Of a stretch of 64,000 nt of DNA, positions 31,955 to 43,860 are shown one piece after another. Within the stretch, counting starts at the first letter, position 1. Each line of letters starts with the position of its first letter. Under the pieces are notes generated by a model. That model worked only from the letters and a program-made list of their open reading frames with translations. It was not told the DNA's origin and made no database searches. Location of the stretch: assembly GCA_050084515.1 (NCBI GenBank), contig CM114274.1, positions 32,674,001 through 32,738,000 on the forward strand. The letters are read 5' to 3'. The stretch is from Blasia pusilla. Taxonomy: Eukaryota > Marchantiophyta > Marchantiopsida > Blasiales. Both the position numbers and the translations under genes were made by a program.

Positions 31955-34900
31955 TCAATGTTTCATTAGTTGAGACTCGCTGCCTCCTCGCCACAGCCAT
32001 TTTCGACAAGTCGGTGCCCCACAAAAGCAGCGAATTGCCGTAGGATCATCAACAAGCCCACTCGAATCTTTGGGGCAGGCATAATTGTAATCATAAGAAA
32101 GCTCTTCTCCCACTTCAATATCTTGAATGGCATACATGCCGATGCGAAAATACCTCAACTCTGTTGTTTCTGTGTACACTCGGTAAATCATCAGATTTCC
32201 CTCACAACTGCACATCAGCAGCAGATATGCCAGTGAATGACGTCATTGAACTGCCAAAAGGGTCCTGGAAGTAACTTCTCATGTAGGTGGATTCTAGCTG
32301 AGCATAGTCTACAAATCAAGCACAAGAACAAGTAAATCTTTAAAGGTGGAGTAAGAAGACTCTGAAAGACAGACCTGTGATTTATAAATCGTGCAATGTT
32401 AGACATCTTGATGCCATCCAAGACAATTGCATCCTTGTGGTGAACTCCAGGATGGTCAAGATTGAAGAGGTAACTGTAGTTAAGAAAGAAAATAAATTAA
32501 CCTCCAAAAAGACAAAGGATTGCGAGTATCTCAGAGGTCACCAATGAAACACCTGAGTTAACCTAATCAACTAATATACATTTTATTTCATCCAAGTGTA
32601 GTAAAGTGCTTTGACAAAACATGGAAGGCTTAAACCGAAAACAAATAAATTTGTAAGAGCTAAACAGCATACAGGCTCCAATAACTACAAGAAAATGAGT
32701 AGTTTACCTCAGTTGATTTTGATCGTACTTCTCCCCACGCTCATCTGCTTCAGCTTGGGTCAAAACATCACCAACATATTCCACCACAAACCGTCCTCTG
32801 TTAAACAAGCAACCACTGAAGTCAAATCCATAGTAGACAAACTACTACCACAGAACTTGCATCCATAGGTAAATTCCATTTGAGAGTACAAATCGAACTC
32901 AGCAAGACCAGCCAACCAACCACATGCAGACCAATGTCAATCTACACTGTGAAGTTGGATGTCAGACCAGACCTACTTTTGGATTTTCCAGATAGTTCTG
33001 TGACAGAAAACATTGAGACATACCGAGGAATTTGTTCAAGAGCTCGTACGCCCCAGCCTCGGTCCAAAGTTTTGAACAGTTCCAGAGAACATTGCAGGCC
33101 TTTCTGAAGCTCCCGATTCTTGCATTTGGGTCCGCATTTGCACCCGCTGTTACACTCAATGATATCTTTTGATTCTGGTCCCAACTGTAATAGGAAGTTT
33201 TAGAGTTAGTCTTCTAGTACTTTAGAGTCATGAACGTCCCTGCAATTTGAATCCAATCTATTGCACAAAACCTATCTTTATTTTCTTCTATTTCCAAAAA
33301 TTTACACCAAAGTTTTCTTAGGCTAATTCAACAGTATTACAGGTCAGTATTTGTTCAGCAGACATGACACACGCACAACCTTCCACAGACAGGCTCCTTT
33401 TCCCCAGATAGAGATTAAGTACACAGGTTTGAAGGCATGACTCCAAAAGGCCACTCTATGTATTGACAACTTGTAAGATTGCATTGAATCGGAAAACCTC
33501 ACTGCCAAAAAGAGGAATGGTATTCGTAGTTTATAGAGAGGAACAGGGTAGATGACGCACTACAATGTGGGTGGGGCCAAGGTACTGCAATGTACCTATT
33601 TCTAGGGGGTTTCTCCATTACCTTTGTAGGCCCCCAAAATGAGTGGACGGAATCCCAATGAGGTAACCCTAAGTTTAGAGTTTCCATGACTACTCTGAAA
33701 GGAAAGCTTTAATTTGTTGTTGGCTACATAAAGTTGGGACAGTAGATAGTATGGCATCAGGTAATCCTCAGGAGGGCAGCAGCAAACGAGAAGAAACAGG
33801 TATGAAATCTGACAAAATAGGGGGAAAAAAACCCTAAAGAAATGATGTGTATCCAGAAATGACGTTACCTTCACCACTAACAACCAATCAGATGAATTCA
33901 AGCCCACCATAGAGAGAAGGAAATTACTCTGCACCTGGAGGAGCCCCGCGGCATTGTAAGGAAGACGACCATACATCCACTCTCCCTGCCAGTCAACACG
34001 CTGATCACTCTCACGAGATCCCGAGCACAGAACATGAACTGAAATGAGGGCTGCGGGATTGTCGAAATTGAATCCAGCGCAACCTTGACAACTTTTGGCC
34101 AGCTCCGTGCCACAGGGATGCAATGTTATCACAGAGCGTCCTTTGTACCTGCAGGAGGTTTTGAATGGATTGAGCATTACTAGCAACAGAAACGAGAAGA
34201 TTTAATCCAGACAGTCACAGACTGGAATTGACTTACATATAGCATGACACAACCTTAAACATCAAGGAGATCCTAAAAACATAATCAGACTCTTCAATTT
34301 AAACTTCATGAGTTGCGCAACACGCACTATGGTAAAACCACCCGATCAGCTCACAAGCTCAAAGTGATTTGTAACATTTGCTGGATACACAAGGTGTACT
34401 ACAGTCCTATTCTGAAGTCTTAGTATGGTTCCACCCCTCCTAGTTCCATTTCAATGATGACATCATGATTTAAAAGCAGAGCCCATGACAAATAATATAC
34501 ACTTGAATATATTGCTTTCCAGGATTTCCATTTTCAGATCTATACCAGCACTTCGTAATATATTTAATCCTTGGTGCAGGCTCATCATCAATATCATTTG
34601 TACATGGAATCCGAACAGCCTCTTGGCCTACTGCAATATCCTCGCAGAGAAGCTTAGTTCCAATGTATGTCTGCTCAAAAATTGGCGCTTTGCCATCTCT
34701 GCGCAGATCACATACATGTAGATAAGCTTCCAACATGCCTGGTAGACAGGGACTTGGGTACTAAGTCTCATCCATTTGTAAAATGCCACATATTACTATT
34801 CTGACATCCTTGAAACCCATTTCACTTCACCGTGAAACATCCAAAATATATTTCATGTACACACTTTATCTTCAAGATTTCGGAGTGGTTGCCGACTCAG

Positions 34901-35665
34901 TGATCAATCAGTTGTGGCCGCCATTAGCCAGATCAAAAAAATAACTCACCAGATCTTCCCAGGTCTTACATATGTCTCTCTGCATACCTACGACAAGATA
35001 TAGCTAGAAACCACATCCACAAATTTTCACTCTCCATATCATATTAGAGTATAGGACAACCTAATTTGAACCCAATTCTGCCTCCTACTCATCATGTTAT
35101 CATGTTCTAGCCCGCCAATTCCAGCACACAAGGCCACAGTCTCTTACCTATCAGGAATTGTGACTCTCGAAGGTAGCGGTCTCTCCCTAGCTCGATCTGC
35201 TTCTTCTTCCACATAGCGATGGCCCGGACATGCAATGGGAATAGTTGCGCCATCCCACATCCGAACTAAACACTTAGCAGCAAGTTTTTCAGCACATGGA
35301 TAATGATAGCTCCGTCGACAACTTCTCACTCGGCATCCTAAAGTTGCTCCTACCTTTTTGCAATCTGGATCTCTACAAATCTGTCAAGAGACAAGACAAT
35401 TGTAAACAGAGTATGCATTGAACCTAGCGATCACCCTGCATGATACTCCTGTACACATCTCAACTATTTAAGTCTCCATACACAATTCTGATTGCTGAAT
35501 AGTTTGGAAGAAACCTTAGTGATTAATAAATTGAACTAGCTCATGTATCACTCACAAATCTCAGGGCATAAGTTTGACATTTCTTACAATTGTGTTCCCA
35601 CGCTTTACGGCAGCTTCAAGTAATTGTAGGGGACTCTCCTTGTTTGGGATGTCTTTCACAAACAC
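31955..35665 (-). CDS. SUV39-type histone lysine methyltransferase, C-terminal part (extended PHD, pre-SET, SET, post-SET)
   Basis: Eight exons join in phase: 35588-35665, 35148-35380, 34501-34698, 33935-34148, 33024-33184, 32708-32797, 32375-(about 32467) and 31955-32207. First comes the second half of an extended PHD like that of plant BRCA1: [25 protein letters not shown], then RSYHYPCA. Next are [13 protein letters not shown] and [11 protein letters not shown], typical of the plant SUVH/SUVR pre-SET lead-in, and [16 protein letters not shown] of pre-SET. SET motifs are intact: [26 protein letters not shown] and [10 protein letters not shown]. Post-SET is [13 protein letters not shown], with the stop at 31955-31957. 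Family knowledge: such enzymes methylate histone H3, commonly K9, in the nucleus. The specific substrate is inferred only. The pre-SET has fewer cysteines than the usual nine. Upstream exons continue at higher coordinates. Confidence 0.93.
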
Positions 35666-38376
35666 CTGTTACAAGAAATGCCAACGTCATTGGGTGCTGG
35701 CCTCTGAACTAACACAATAAACTTCACATTTGAGGTACATCAACCCCAGTCTGTCTCTGAATTAAGAGAGAAAACTAGGGGAAAGAAAAATTAGAAAAAT
35801 GTACACGTTCAGTCGTGCCTTTATATATGTAAGAACCTATAAAATTTTACCATTTAAATTAAGAACCCAATTCATAGACGCCAATCAATCTTTCAGTGGA
35901 GAGATGTTTGCTTAGAGCATAGTACAAGCAGAAAAAACCCTGACTTCCACCCTCTCACTATGAATGATACTCTTCTTTCCAGACAATACTTGTAGCCGCT
36001 GTAATATAAGACAAGGTTCACTTCGTCCGTATAGCATTTCCACATCTTTGACTCTGAGATCCAGAGCAAAAGCAAGACCAAATATGGAGGTGTGAAAAGA
36101 AATAATATTGTAACAAGTAATTGGGTTGGCCAAATCATACAAGACTAGGAAGTCAGGGTTCATGTTTTGCTAACACAAGCTAAGTGTCACACACTGATGT
36201 AGAAACTTGACTGTTTGAAACTACACCCCACTGCATATGAAAATGCAGAGTCAGATAGAGTCCCGGGAAGATTTCAGTGAAGGCCCTTCCAATTCTCACG
36301 TACGAGCTGCATTTGAAACATAATGACTACCCTTCCTCATGAAGTTCCTCTGAGTCGCAGTGTCTGCGTGAACGGTGTTACCTTTTCTGTGGGTGGGAAA
36401 CCTAAGTTTGAAGAGCCTCATCTGAGTTCCTGACTATCCTGGGTAGACGTAGTGGCTACAGCTTAGAGAATTGTTCAGTTGATCTCCCAACATTCATGAA
36501 AGTGTAGTACTCAGCATTTCCCTATCGTAGCACTATGCTGGACCTCTCTCTTACATTGTTCCTGATTCACCTTGAATCTGGTAGAGGCTGTACTCTCAAG
36601 TTGTGCCTGACATGACCTTGCAACGAAAGATACTCTATGGGAAAAACCGGCCAGGATATGGAAGATATACTGTCAGGCACACAGCAACAGATTATTGTTG
36701 TTCATTACCTCACACTTTGCCCCCCTGCGCCATCACTGACCATGCCCCACCCTCTGAAGGAACACTGCACGACAGCCCACACCTTCAGTATGTCCCTAAC
36801 ACCAGCTTGTGAACCCAGCACCACACCATCCTAATCCCACTAGTTAAAAGTAGTCACCACTCCACCCAGATTGAAAGGGTCACCCATTCCAATCCTAATC
36901 TGGTCCAAAGGTGCTCTAATCCAGAGTTCTGATGAGATCTGGTTTAGAAGTTCTAGTGTGACCATATCTGTAAGAGATACAGGTGTTGTACAGAACTTCT
37001 GAGAGGTGCTTGTTGGCAGGTCATGGTTTGGTGTGTCCCACTTGTGATGAATTCGTAATGATTTTACAGGTTTATTTTCAGCACAGATCACCTTAGAAAC
37101 TTCTGGCACACAATGAGACCAACCATCATCAACAGTGCCCATCAGGTACTGAAGAAAAGTGAGCAATTGCTTTGAGACAAGGAATCTTGCCCCTCCCCGC
37201 CCAACGACCCCATCCGTCCTAGAATTTCTAACTCCACCTCCAACCTGTTTCCGTGGTGTGAACATGACATGCACTCCTTTACTCTGAGAGATACATATGT
37301 ATATACCTCGGATGACCATAATGCACACATTTTGTGCACTTTGCCACTCCATTGATGTACCAAAATCTGTTTTCCTCGCTTTCTCCTCTTCTGAGCCTTC
37401 CGAAATCCTAGGGACATGAGTTTCCTCCTGTAGCGACCACACGTGCACCATTTAGAATTCAGGACAAGATAGACAGGTGAAGCAAAAATCACATGAATAT
37501 GTAAGAATGTGTATTGACTACAGAGGATGGAGAGTTTTGGGGAAGACCTAAAACATAGGAGGACCAATCTCTTTCCTCCATTTTGTTCTCAATTTGTTGC
37601 TAGCTTAACTTTTACGCCTACTCTTGTACACACTACTCAAATGTGAATGCAAGATATTAGTGAACCTTAGTGGCTGGAATTGGATGCCGCCAATACCTTT
37701 TCTTCACCAACCATTGCAGCAATCCTAATGTTAACGTGATAATTTCTGAATGAGAATTTCACATGTGCTAGCTCCTGCCCATACGCTAGAGAAAAATTAC
37801 AACTTAGAGGGCAAGCCCTTCCTTTCATCAACTTTTGGGATACCAATGAAAGGAGTTTCAGGCAGACTCAAATAAAATACCTGGTTCAGATTAATAATGC
37901 CACTCAAACTCAGGAAAGAATCACTTTGTTATAGGGGGCTATTCGGGACAGAATACAAGTACAATTCTATACAATTCATTACATGACATGTTTACTATGC
38001 TAAAGTTCTCTCGTCAGAACCTAGACCATCAACTCTAAAAACTCAATCATAAAAGAAAATAAAATACAAAATGAGAGCCAGTAAGGCAGATGTACTTCTT
38101 CTGAGGTTCTCTACAAGGGTCTGAGTAGGTTCAAATCTACACAGAAGACCAATGGTATCAATGGCAGCGTAAATACAGACAAATGAAGGAGAAGGGAACA
38201 TGTGAAAGGTGGAACATGTATGACAGGAGTTTCTCGTTTTCTTCGTGAGAGATCATATAGCTAATTCATGGAATGAAGAATAGTTTTCCTACAATTTAGG
38301 GTTATCAAGTACCACAAGAAAAACTACAGGAAAACTAGTACCCAATATATATAGTTTCAAACAAGACATTATCAAG
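35666..38376 (-). other. large intron or unresolved exon region of the methyltransferase gene
   Basis: The exon ending the acidic block (about 38471) and the exon starting [11 protein letters not shown] (35665) bracket an extended PHD whose middle, the expected H-x2-C-x2-W part, I could not find here. At least one short exon is probably hidden. A 203-codon frame at 36840-37451 (minus) overlaps other open frames and has no motif. Otherwise no feature is seen. Confidence 0.5.
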
Positions 38377-40230
38377 TCAGTTCAATAACTGATAAGATTC
38401 CAGGGCATACGTTCTCTTCTCTTCCAAACAATGACATCTTGTCGCAGGCGTGCCACAACACCAACAGTACCACTCTCCAAGTGAGAGGGATGGACCTTTA
38501 TTACAAAGATCGCACAATATCCCACGCTTCCACTTCTCCTGGTGATTAGGTCCAATTGGCGATATTGCTGCACTGGCTGCATCTTCTCTTTCTAGACATT
38601 CATCACTGTCCTGTGATTCACTTTCATCCAGGACCAGCTTCCGCAATTTGTTTTTCTGAGAGATATCTCTTAGTTCAGACTTTGTCTGAGAAGGCACTGC
38701 AACAGAGGGATGGAAGGAATGTTTTTCTGCGTCAACGTCTTCATCTGACTCCTCTTGACTGAAGTTTCCGCGATCTATCTCTTGTCTTATCTCTGCAAGA
38801 ATGGAGCGGACTTGCTGATCTCGATCAAAAGCATCATCTATTCTTAAAGATGCTCTCTGCTTAACCTCTCCTTCCTCTTCATCTTCAGAGTCATCCACAT
38901 CAACAACTTGGATTAGGTTACCATGCTTGTCACGCAGGTATGTCACTTGGCCATGTTGAACTCCTTCATAGCCAAAACTGTGTGTCTTCTTGGTAGAAGG
39001 TTTGATTGCAAAACCTTGGCTTAAGTAGTCTAGATCATGACACTGTGAATATCGCATCGCCTCAGGCCTTCTTGTATCACTTAGCGGCGAATTCAGCTGG
39101 GACCGGTTCACACCTAGAACACGTATGGCTTCAGCATAATTGATTGGCTCCATCTCGTAATCATCAGAATGATTTGATGAAGAGGAATCTGAGAGCTCCA
39201 CTACCTCCACATTAGGTGGAGAGGCCAACGGAAAACCTGGTGTAGTCAGGCGAGTACATTCACCGGTTTGAGGAAGTGGAGACCCATTATTTTGTGAAGG
39301 GCCCCATTCAGCTTTGATTGTATTAGATCTGAGAGTATCATGATCCACAGCAGTTCGAAGATCTACTGCCCCATCTTCATTAACAAATGCTGGATTCAAC
39401 AATTTTACTCCAGAGTCACAATGCTTTGGCAACAGTGCCTGCTCTGACGAACTCCTCTTGGTCAGAGAAGTAGTTTCTTGAGGTAAGGTACCTTTCAATC
39501 CTGATGAATGGTTTGGCACACATACGCAGAGCTTGACCTTCGCCTCAAAGGAGATCGAGGCGGTATTTTGATTCTGAACCTCATTTTCATGCTGAGCAGC
39601 ATCAGTGTCATCCTTCAGTGATGAGTCTGAAAGGTCCACAACCTCATCAGCCAAGTGCAAAATGGGATCCAATGATCTCGCAAGGCTCCAAACTTGACCC
39701 AATAGTGATGGATCTCCAGAGAGGGTATTCTGTCTTGTTGAAGTGTCTACGTTTGCCTTTAAGAGGTCAGAACATCCCATAAAGTCTACCTCCTGGTTGT
39801 TAGGAGGTTTTTCTTCATCGTTTTCTTGACTTGAAATTGAGTTTGAAAGTTCAACTATATTGATGACATGATCTATACATGGAGACTGCTTCCAGAAACG
39901 CCTGGGAGCAGCATTTTGGTGATGAGAGGGGCTTCCTAATTGACGAAAAAAACATCGGGTCTCCACTGTCACATTGTTACCATGATTCACAGATATCTGT
40001 TGATCGCTGTAAGAGCAGACCTCCTTGGCATCTACATTATTTGGATGTTCATCGGATGAATCAGAGAGCTCTAAAACACAATTTTGGTGTTTCAGAAGGT
40101 CCTTCGTCTTGGACATTGTCCCCTCCTGAACACCAATCGTAGGACGACATGAAGAATATACCTCCTTGCTCTTAAAGAAGGTCCTGTCCCTGCAGCCGGA
40201 CAAGCTGGAGAACTTGAGAAGGTCTTCTTC
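38377..40230 (-). CDS. acidic middle exon of the methyltransferase gene, with SUMO-interaction-like motifs and start of the extended PHD
   Basis: One open frame of more than 600 codons. It carries five hydrophobic-acidic motifs followed by serine and acidic residues: VLELSDSSDE (40066-40077 for the core), IVELSNS (39847), VVDLSDSS (39631), VVELSDSSSS (39193) and VVDVDDSEDEEE (38896). These fit the SUMO-interaction motif pattern. Near its end, ILCDLCNKGPSLSLGEWYCW looks like the first zinc ligands of an extended PHD. A likely splice donor (GGAGAGTG|GTACTG) would end the exon at 38471, so the last 30 codons of the frame may be intronic. The frame differs from that of the upstream exon at 40771, so an intron or frameshift lies around 40.2-40.5 kb. 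Same strand and order support one gene with the SET exons. Confidence 0.72.
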   Translation of the reverse strand, partial: EEDLLKFSSLSGCRDRTFFKSKEVYSSCRPTIGVQEGTMSKTKDLLKHQNCVLELSDSSDEHPNNVDAKEVCSYSDQQISVNHGNNVTVETRCFFRQLGSPSHHQNAAPRRFWKQSPCIDHVINIVELSNSISSQENDEEKPPNNQEVDFMGCSDLLKANVDTSTRQNTLSGDPSLLGQVWSLARSLDPILHLADEVVDLSDSSLKDDTDAAQHENEVQNQNTASISFEAKVKLCVCVPNHSSGLKGTLPQETTSLTKRSSSEQALLPKHCDSGVKLLNPAFVNEDGAVDLRTAVDHDTLRSNTIKAEWGPSQNNGSPLPQTGECTRLTTPGFPLASPPNVEVVELSDSSSSNHSDDYEMEPINYAEAIRVLGVNRSQLNSPLSDTRRPEAMRYSQCHDLDYLSQGFAIKPSTKKTHSFGYEGVQHGQVTYLRDKHGNLIQVVDVDDSEDEEEGEVKQRASLRIDDAFDRDQQVRSILAEIRQEIDRGNFSQEESDEDVDAEKHSFHPSVAVPSQTKSELRDISQKNKLRKLVLDESESQDSDECLEREDAASAAISPIGPNHQEKWKRGILCDLCNKGPSLSLGEWYCWCCGTPATRCHCLEEKRTYALESYQLLN

Positions 40231-40239
40231 TGCCCTAAA

Positions 40240-40771
40240 AATAGTCCCATTTTGAGTATCCCTGGTCCCTTTTGAACATCCGTACCAGGACGACCTTCAA
40301 ACTTGACATCACTGCTCTCACAGAAGTGATCTGCACATTCTGGAAGCAAAGACAAAGATGTGTGCAAGTGGGCCTGACAACCTCCACCACGAGTTGAGAT
40401 TTGGGTCAAATGTCCTTTATTTACACAAGTCCCCTTACACTCTGGCCTTACTTCCCCCTCCATTGGCTCCTTATACTGACCTGGAGCAATGAGTGTACCT
40501 GAGTACAGAGATAATCTATGAATTCCTTGAACTTGAGAAGTTGGAACCGGAGTATTTGGTCCATTTGAATCAGAAGGGAATCTAAGATCTTCTCGGACTG
40601 AACAGGTTCGAACTGGAGCACTTGGTACACTTGAATCAAGAGACAGTTTAAGATCCTCTCGACTGATACCAACAACCCTGGGGGTTGGTTTTGTTGGAGC
40701 TTTAAGAGACAGATCAAGCCAGTCAATGTTTCGAGTCAAGTGAATATCCTGTCTGCCCAAACCACCTGCAG
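40240..40771 (-). CDS. linker exon of the methyltransferase gene with a two-copy peptide repeat
   Basis: Acceptor TTGTTGCAG precedes 40771 and joins in phase to the donor at 40992 of the Arg/Ser-rich exon (AAGGLGRQDIHLTRN). It contains two similar units, REDLKLSLDSSVPSAPV and REDLRFPSDSNGPNTPV. The downstream limit is uncertain. GAA|GTAAGG near 40450 is a good phase-0 donor, but the matching acceptor was not settled. Confidence 0.5.
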
Positions 40772-40991
40772 CTGCAACAAACAAAATAAATAGAAGATGC
40801 TTAGTTAGTTCTGCTCTGTTCATTCTCTATTTGGAGACATTCCTGATGAGAAGTTGTGGTCCCATTAGAAACTTCAATTCTTGTAGGTCACATCCACAAT
40901 CCAGTTCTTTGTTTGTCTTCTTACCTCGAAGTAAACAGCTGAAAGCTATCCACGCAAATTCCAGAGTAAGCCCCAGAGAAGAGGACAATAC

Positions 40992-41931
40992 CTCCAATGG
41001 TTTTCAATCCAGGTGCTGACTCCGACCCCTCCCCTGTCCGGACGGATGGCTTTTGGAAAAGTCCACTGGTGGATGCGGTGCACTGCTTTGCAATTCGAGA
41101 TAAACCTGCGAATGCCCTTTCACGCGAACCTGTGGGGACCACTAATTGTTCGGCAGAATGCAACTGCAGGTCCTTTTTAGACCGTACCTTCTGTTGGGTA
41201 GCCACCTGACTTAACCCCGTGAGGCTGCCGTCACGTGGACTGTCCGAATCGTCATGGGGATAATTCACATCACAGCTTGTCTGCCTTCTAACCTTCGACG
41301 TTCTTAAGGTGTTTTTAGAACTGTGACTGATTGAGTCGTTTGAACGAGAGTTACAGTGTTCATCCCTTGCGGCACTCGCTGGCGAGGTACCATTCTCCCT
41401 CTCTTTTCTCTTCGAGCAGAACCTTTTCTCCCTGTCTCGCCTGCAGTGGGAGGAACCGCGGCAACAGCCATGATGCCTGCAGCTGCGGCAGGCATCCCAG
41501 TGTCGTTGATGGTAAGAGCTGAACTTACGATGGCTATAAGTGTGTTCCCTCTTGATCCGAGAGAGTGAGCTACCACTGTCACTCGTCCTTCTCGATCTCT
41601 TTCTTCTCTCGCGAGAGGGACTCGAACTCTTACTTCTCTTCCTTCTCCTACTCCTGCCATGACCACTCCTACTGCGCCTTTCGGTATGCCCAGACCTGTC
41701 GTGTCTACCCACATGACTCAGACTCTCCCGTTTCCTGTCATCTTCGCTGCCGCTACTGCTATTCCTATCTCGACGACGTGCACTGAGCGCTCTTTTGCGA
41801 TTGCGCTCCACTCTCATTCGAGCCCGGGCTCTTCCCAAGCTACTCGATGTTGACGAAGTCATGATCATGAAACCTTCTGATGCCCTGCAGGAAGCAAGAG
41901 GGACATGCGGTAATTCCTTGCCGGATTGCAT
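40992..41931 (-). CDS. N-terminal Arg/Ser-rich exon of the methyltransferase gene
   Basis: Open from ATG 41929-41931 (another in-frame ATG at about 41868) to a donor GGAG|GTATTG at 40992. Residues about 30-190 are rich in RS, SR and RD pairs (for example RSRSGHGRSRRRKRSKSSS), with a Cys/His cluster CRSCRHHGCCRGSSHC. Arg/Ser domains are known from splicing-related nuclear proteins, and this one could serve nuclear targeting or RNA and protein contacts. It links in phase to the exon at 40771. That it belongs to the SET gene is inferred from strand, order and phase. It could instead be a separate upstream gene. Confidence 0.6.
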
Positions 41932-43820
41932 TTCAGAAATTCTTGCTCGCTACTGATTGAATGATTCTCTTCCTACTGCTACAGCGACTTAAAAAGAGTC
42001 GGAAGATCCACGGACCAATCTTCGCTGTGTCTGCATCAACAACGAAACGTAAAGTTCCACCGACCTGCAGCGTAAACTGCTGTGAGCGACTTCTGAGAAC
42101 TGACAAGTTTGCGGCGTACTATTAAAATAGGCCACACTAGAACAGCCTCGCGATCGTTTCTAAGCCGATACCAAAGCTTACTTTAAGCCCAATTGCATCC
42201 CACATTTCTCCTCTACACCCAGTAACGACTCGAACACAGAATCAGGAGTGGATGAGAAAAATCCCTTCAAGAATACAAAGGAGTTACAGCCGGGGAGGGA
42301 CTGAGCGGACACATCCTCGTGTCTCATTCTTGAAAAAGCACCATTGAAGCTACCAAATTGAAACGGGAGAAGAACAGAAGCATATCAACAAGAAACCGGG
42401 ACAACGATATTAAGTGAAGGAAGGCGGTGTAACAAGGATTCCCACTCTAAGCCAGCACTGTTGTTTAGTAGAATGCCATACTATCCATCAACTAGGGCCA
42501 GTGAACCTTAATTTAAAAATCAACTAACCACCTACGACTCCACTCCTGCGCACTAGAGGCAGGAACAAGTGCAGAATATCTCTGCAAGAACGAGGGACAA
42601 TTGCCTCCCGCATGCCAATGTTCTGCATTGTCTCAAGAAGCCAGCATTGTAGTTATTTTCTATGACGTGGGTAAGTTGCAACTCTAGCAATAGCCCAATC
42701 CTCGCAATGAGGCTAAGCAGAAGTAGAACATCGTTTCGCGAATCTGGGACACACAAACCTTCGAGTGACAACGTCCCACGCATTACCACGACAAGCCAGC
42801 GTTGCAGCTGTGTTCTAACCCGAACGTACGTAAAAAATGCATCAGTAGCCCAATGGGATTCCAGATAGCAGAGTTTCAAAATAGGTCTTCCATTACACGC
42901 CCCATGAAATGCCAATTTACGCGAACACAGTCATCTTCGAATCCGCCGAATTCTCCAACAACATAGGGATGGGTGCTATGCAATTGTGCACCAACAAAGG
43001 GGATTATACCCTCAGAGGTACACTCTTTTAAACAGTCGTGTGTCTCCAACCAAGAGGAAGGTAAACCAGCAGAGGAATCCATGAAATGGCAACCTGGAGG
43101 AGTACTCGGAAGTGAACTCTGGTATCTGGCCTATCCTCCGAGTCGAGGCTCCAACCGCAATTTCTCTCTCTCTCTCTCCATGAGATCCTCAACCCCATGA
43201 GAATGTCTAATCCATTGGCTTGAAATTGCTCCAATAGGACCTTCAGCGCAGAGAAAAACAATTGGAAAGTCCGGATATTCACCTGAATCGACCCTCCCGA
43301 TTCATTTACGAGCGCTTCCAGTCCCGTCGATGAACCCTCCTAAGGAACCCCTCCCCATTGCCTTCTCCTCCCATGTGGCATCCCACAATCAAGAACTGCT
43401 ACCGCGCCACTTTCCTCCCCCCTCCCCAGCCCATTCCACCCCAAGATTCTCGGACGTCCAAATGCCTCTCTGTGTGCGTGGCGCGGGATCTGTGTCTCAG
43501 AGTCTGCGGCATTGACTACTTTGCGGCGAGGCTGCGGCACACACTACTTCAATGTCTGTGCGTGTGTGTGTTTGTGTGAGAAAGAATGAATGAACGGAGG
43601 GTTTTAGTTGTCCACAGGGATCCCGGAGGACCCTGGGACTTCGATTCGAGAGAATGACTGAATAGATTTATTGTCCACGGGGACCCCACAGGGCCATGGG
43701 TTTATCTACGAAGACTTATAGAGAGAGCCTATCTACGAAGCAAAGGAATGTGCCGTCGACAAGCTTTCCGCTCAGAATTCCAAGCACTTAGCACGCACAG
43801 TCTCAAAGATAGATAGAAGA
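41932..43820. promoter_or_regulatory. upstream region of the methyltransferase gene, no coding call
   Basis: Mid- to high-GC DNA with overlapping short open frames on both strands and no family motif; a TC-dinucleotide run lies near 43163-43178. It probably holds the promoter and 5' UTR of the methyltransferase gene. No specific element is claimed. Confidence 0.35.
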
Positions 43821-43825
43821 AGGGC

Positions 43826-43860
43826 ACTATGTCAGTGCCCACACTGGGCAGTGACATAGT
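43826..43860. repeat. palindrome, 16-bp arms, 3-nt spacer, one mismatch
   Basis: ACTATGTCAGTGCCCA (43826-43841), spacer CAC, then TGGGCAGTGACATAGT (43845-43860). All positions pair except one. It lies at the border between gene-type DNA and the second AT-rich island. Confidence 0.93.

Noticed and set aside
32215-32421. Reading straight through the intron after RFINH to give RSVFQSLL
   Set aside because: Splicing 32375 to 32207 restores [16 protein letters not shown], the conserved SET NHSC motif, so the intervening sequence is an intron.
36840-37451. 203-codon minus-strand frame inside the large methyltransferase intron
   Set aside because: Another frame of 141 codons overlaps it, no domain motif is visible and it lacks the H-x2-C-x2-W part that the missing PHD exon needs. 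Long chance frames are plausible in this mid-GC stretch.
40092-40823. Single 243-codon frame with the N terminus MNRAELTKHLLFILFVAAAG as a secreted protein
   Set aside because: The hydrophobic start lies upstream of a good splice acceptor at 40771 and is intronic. The frame from 40771 joins in phase to the Arg/Ser-rich exon.
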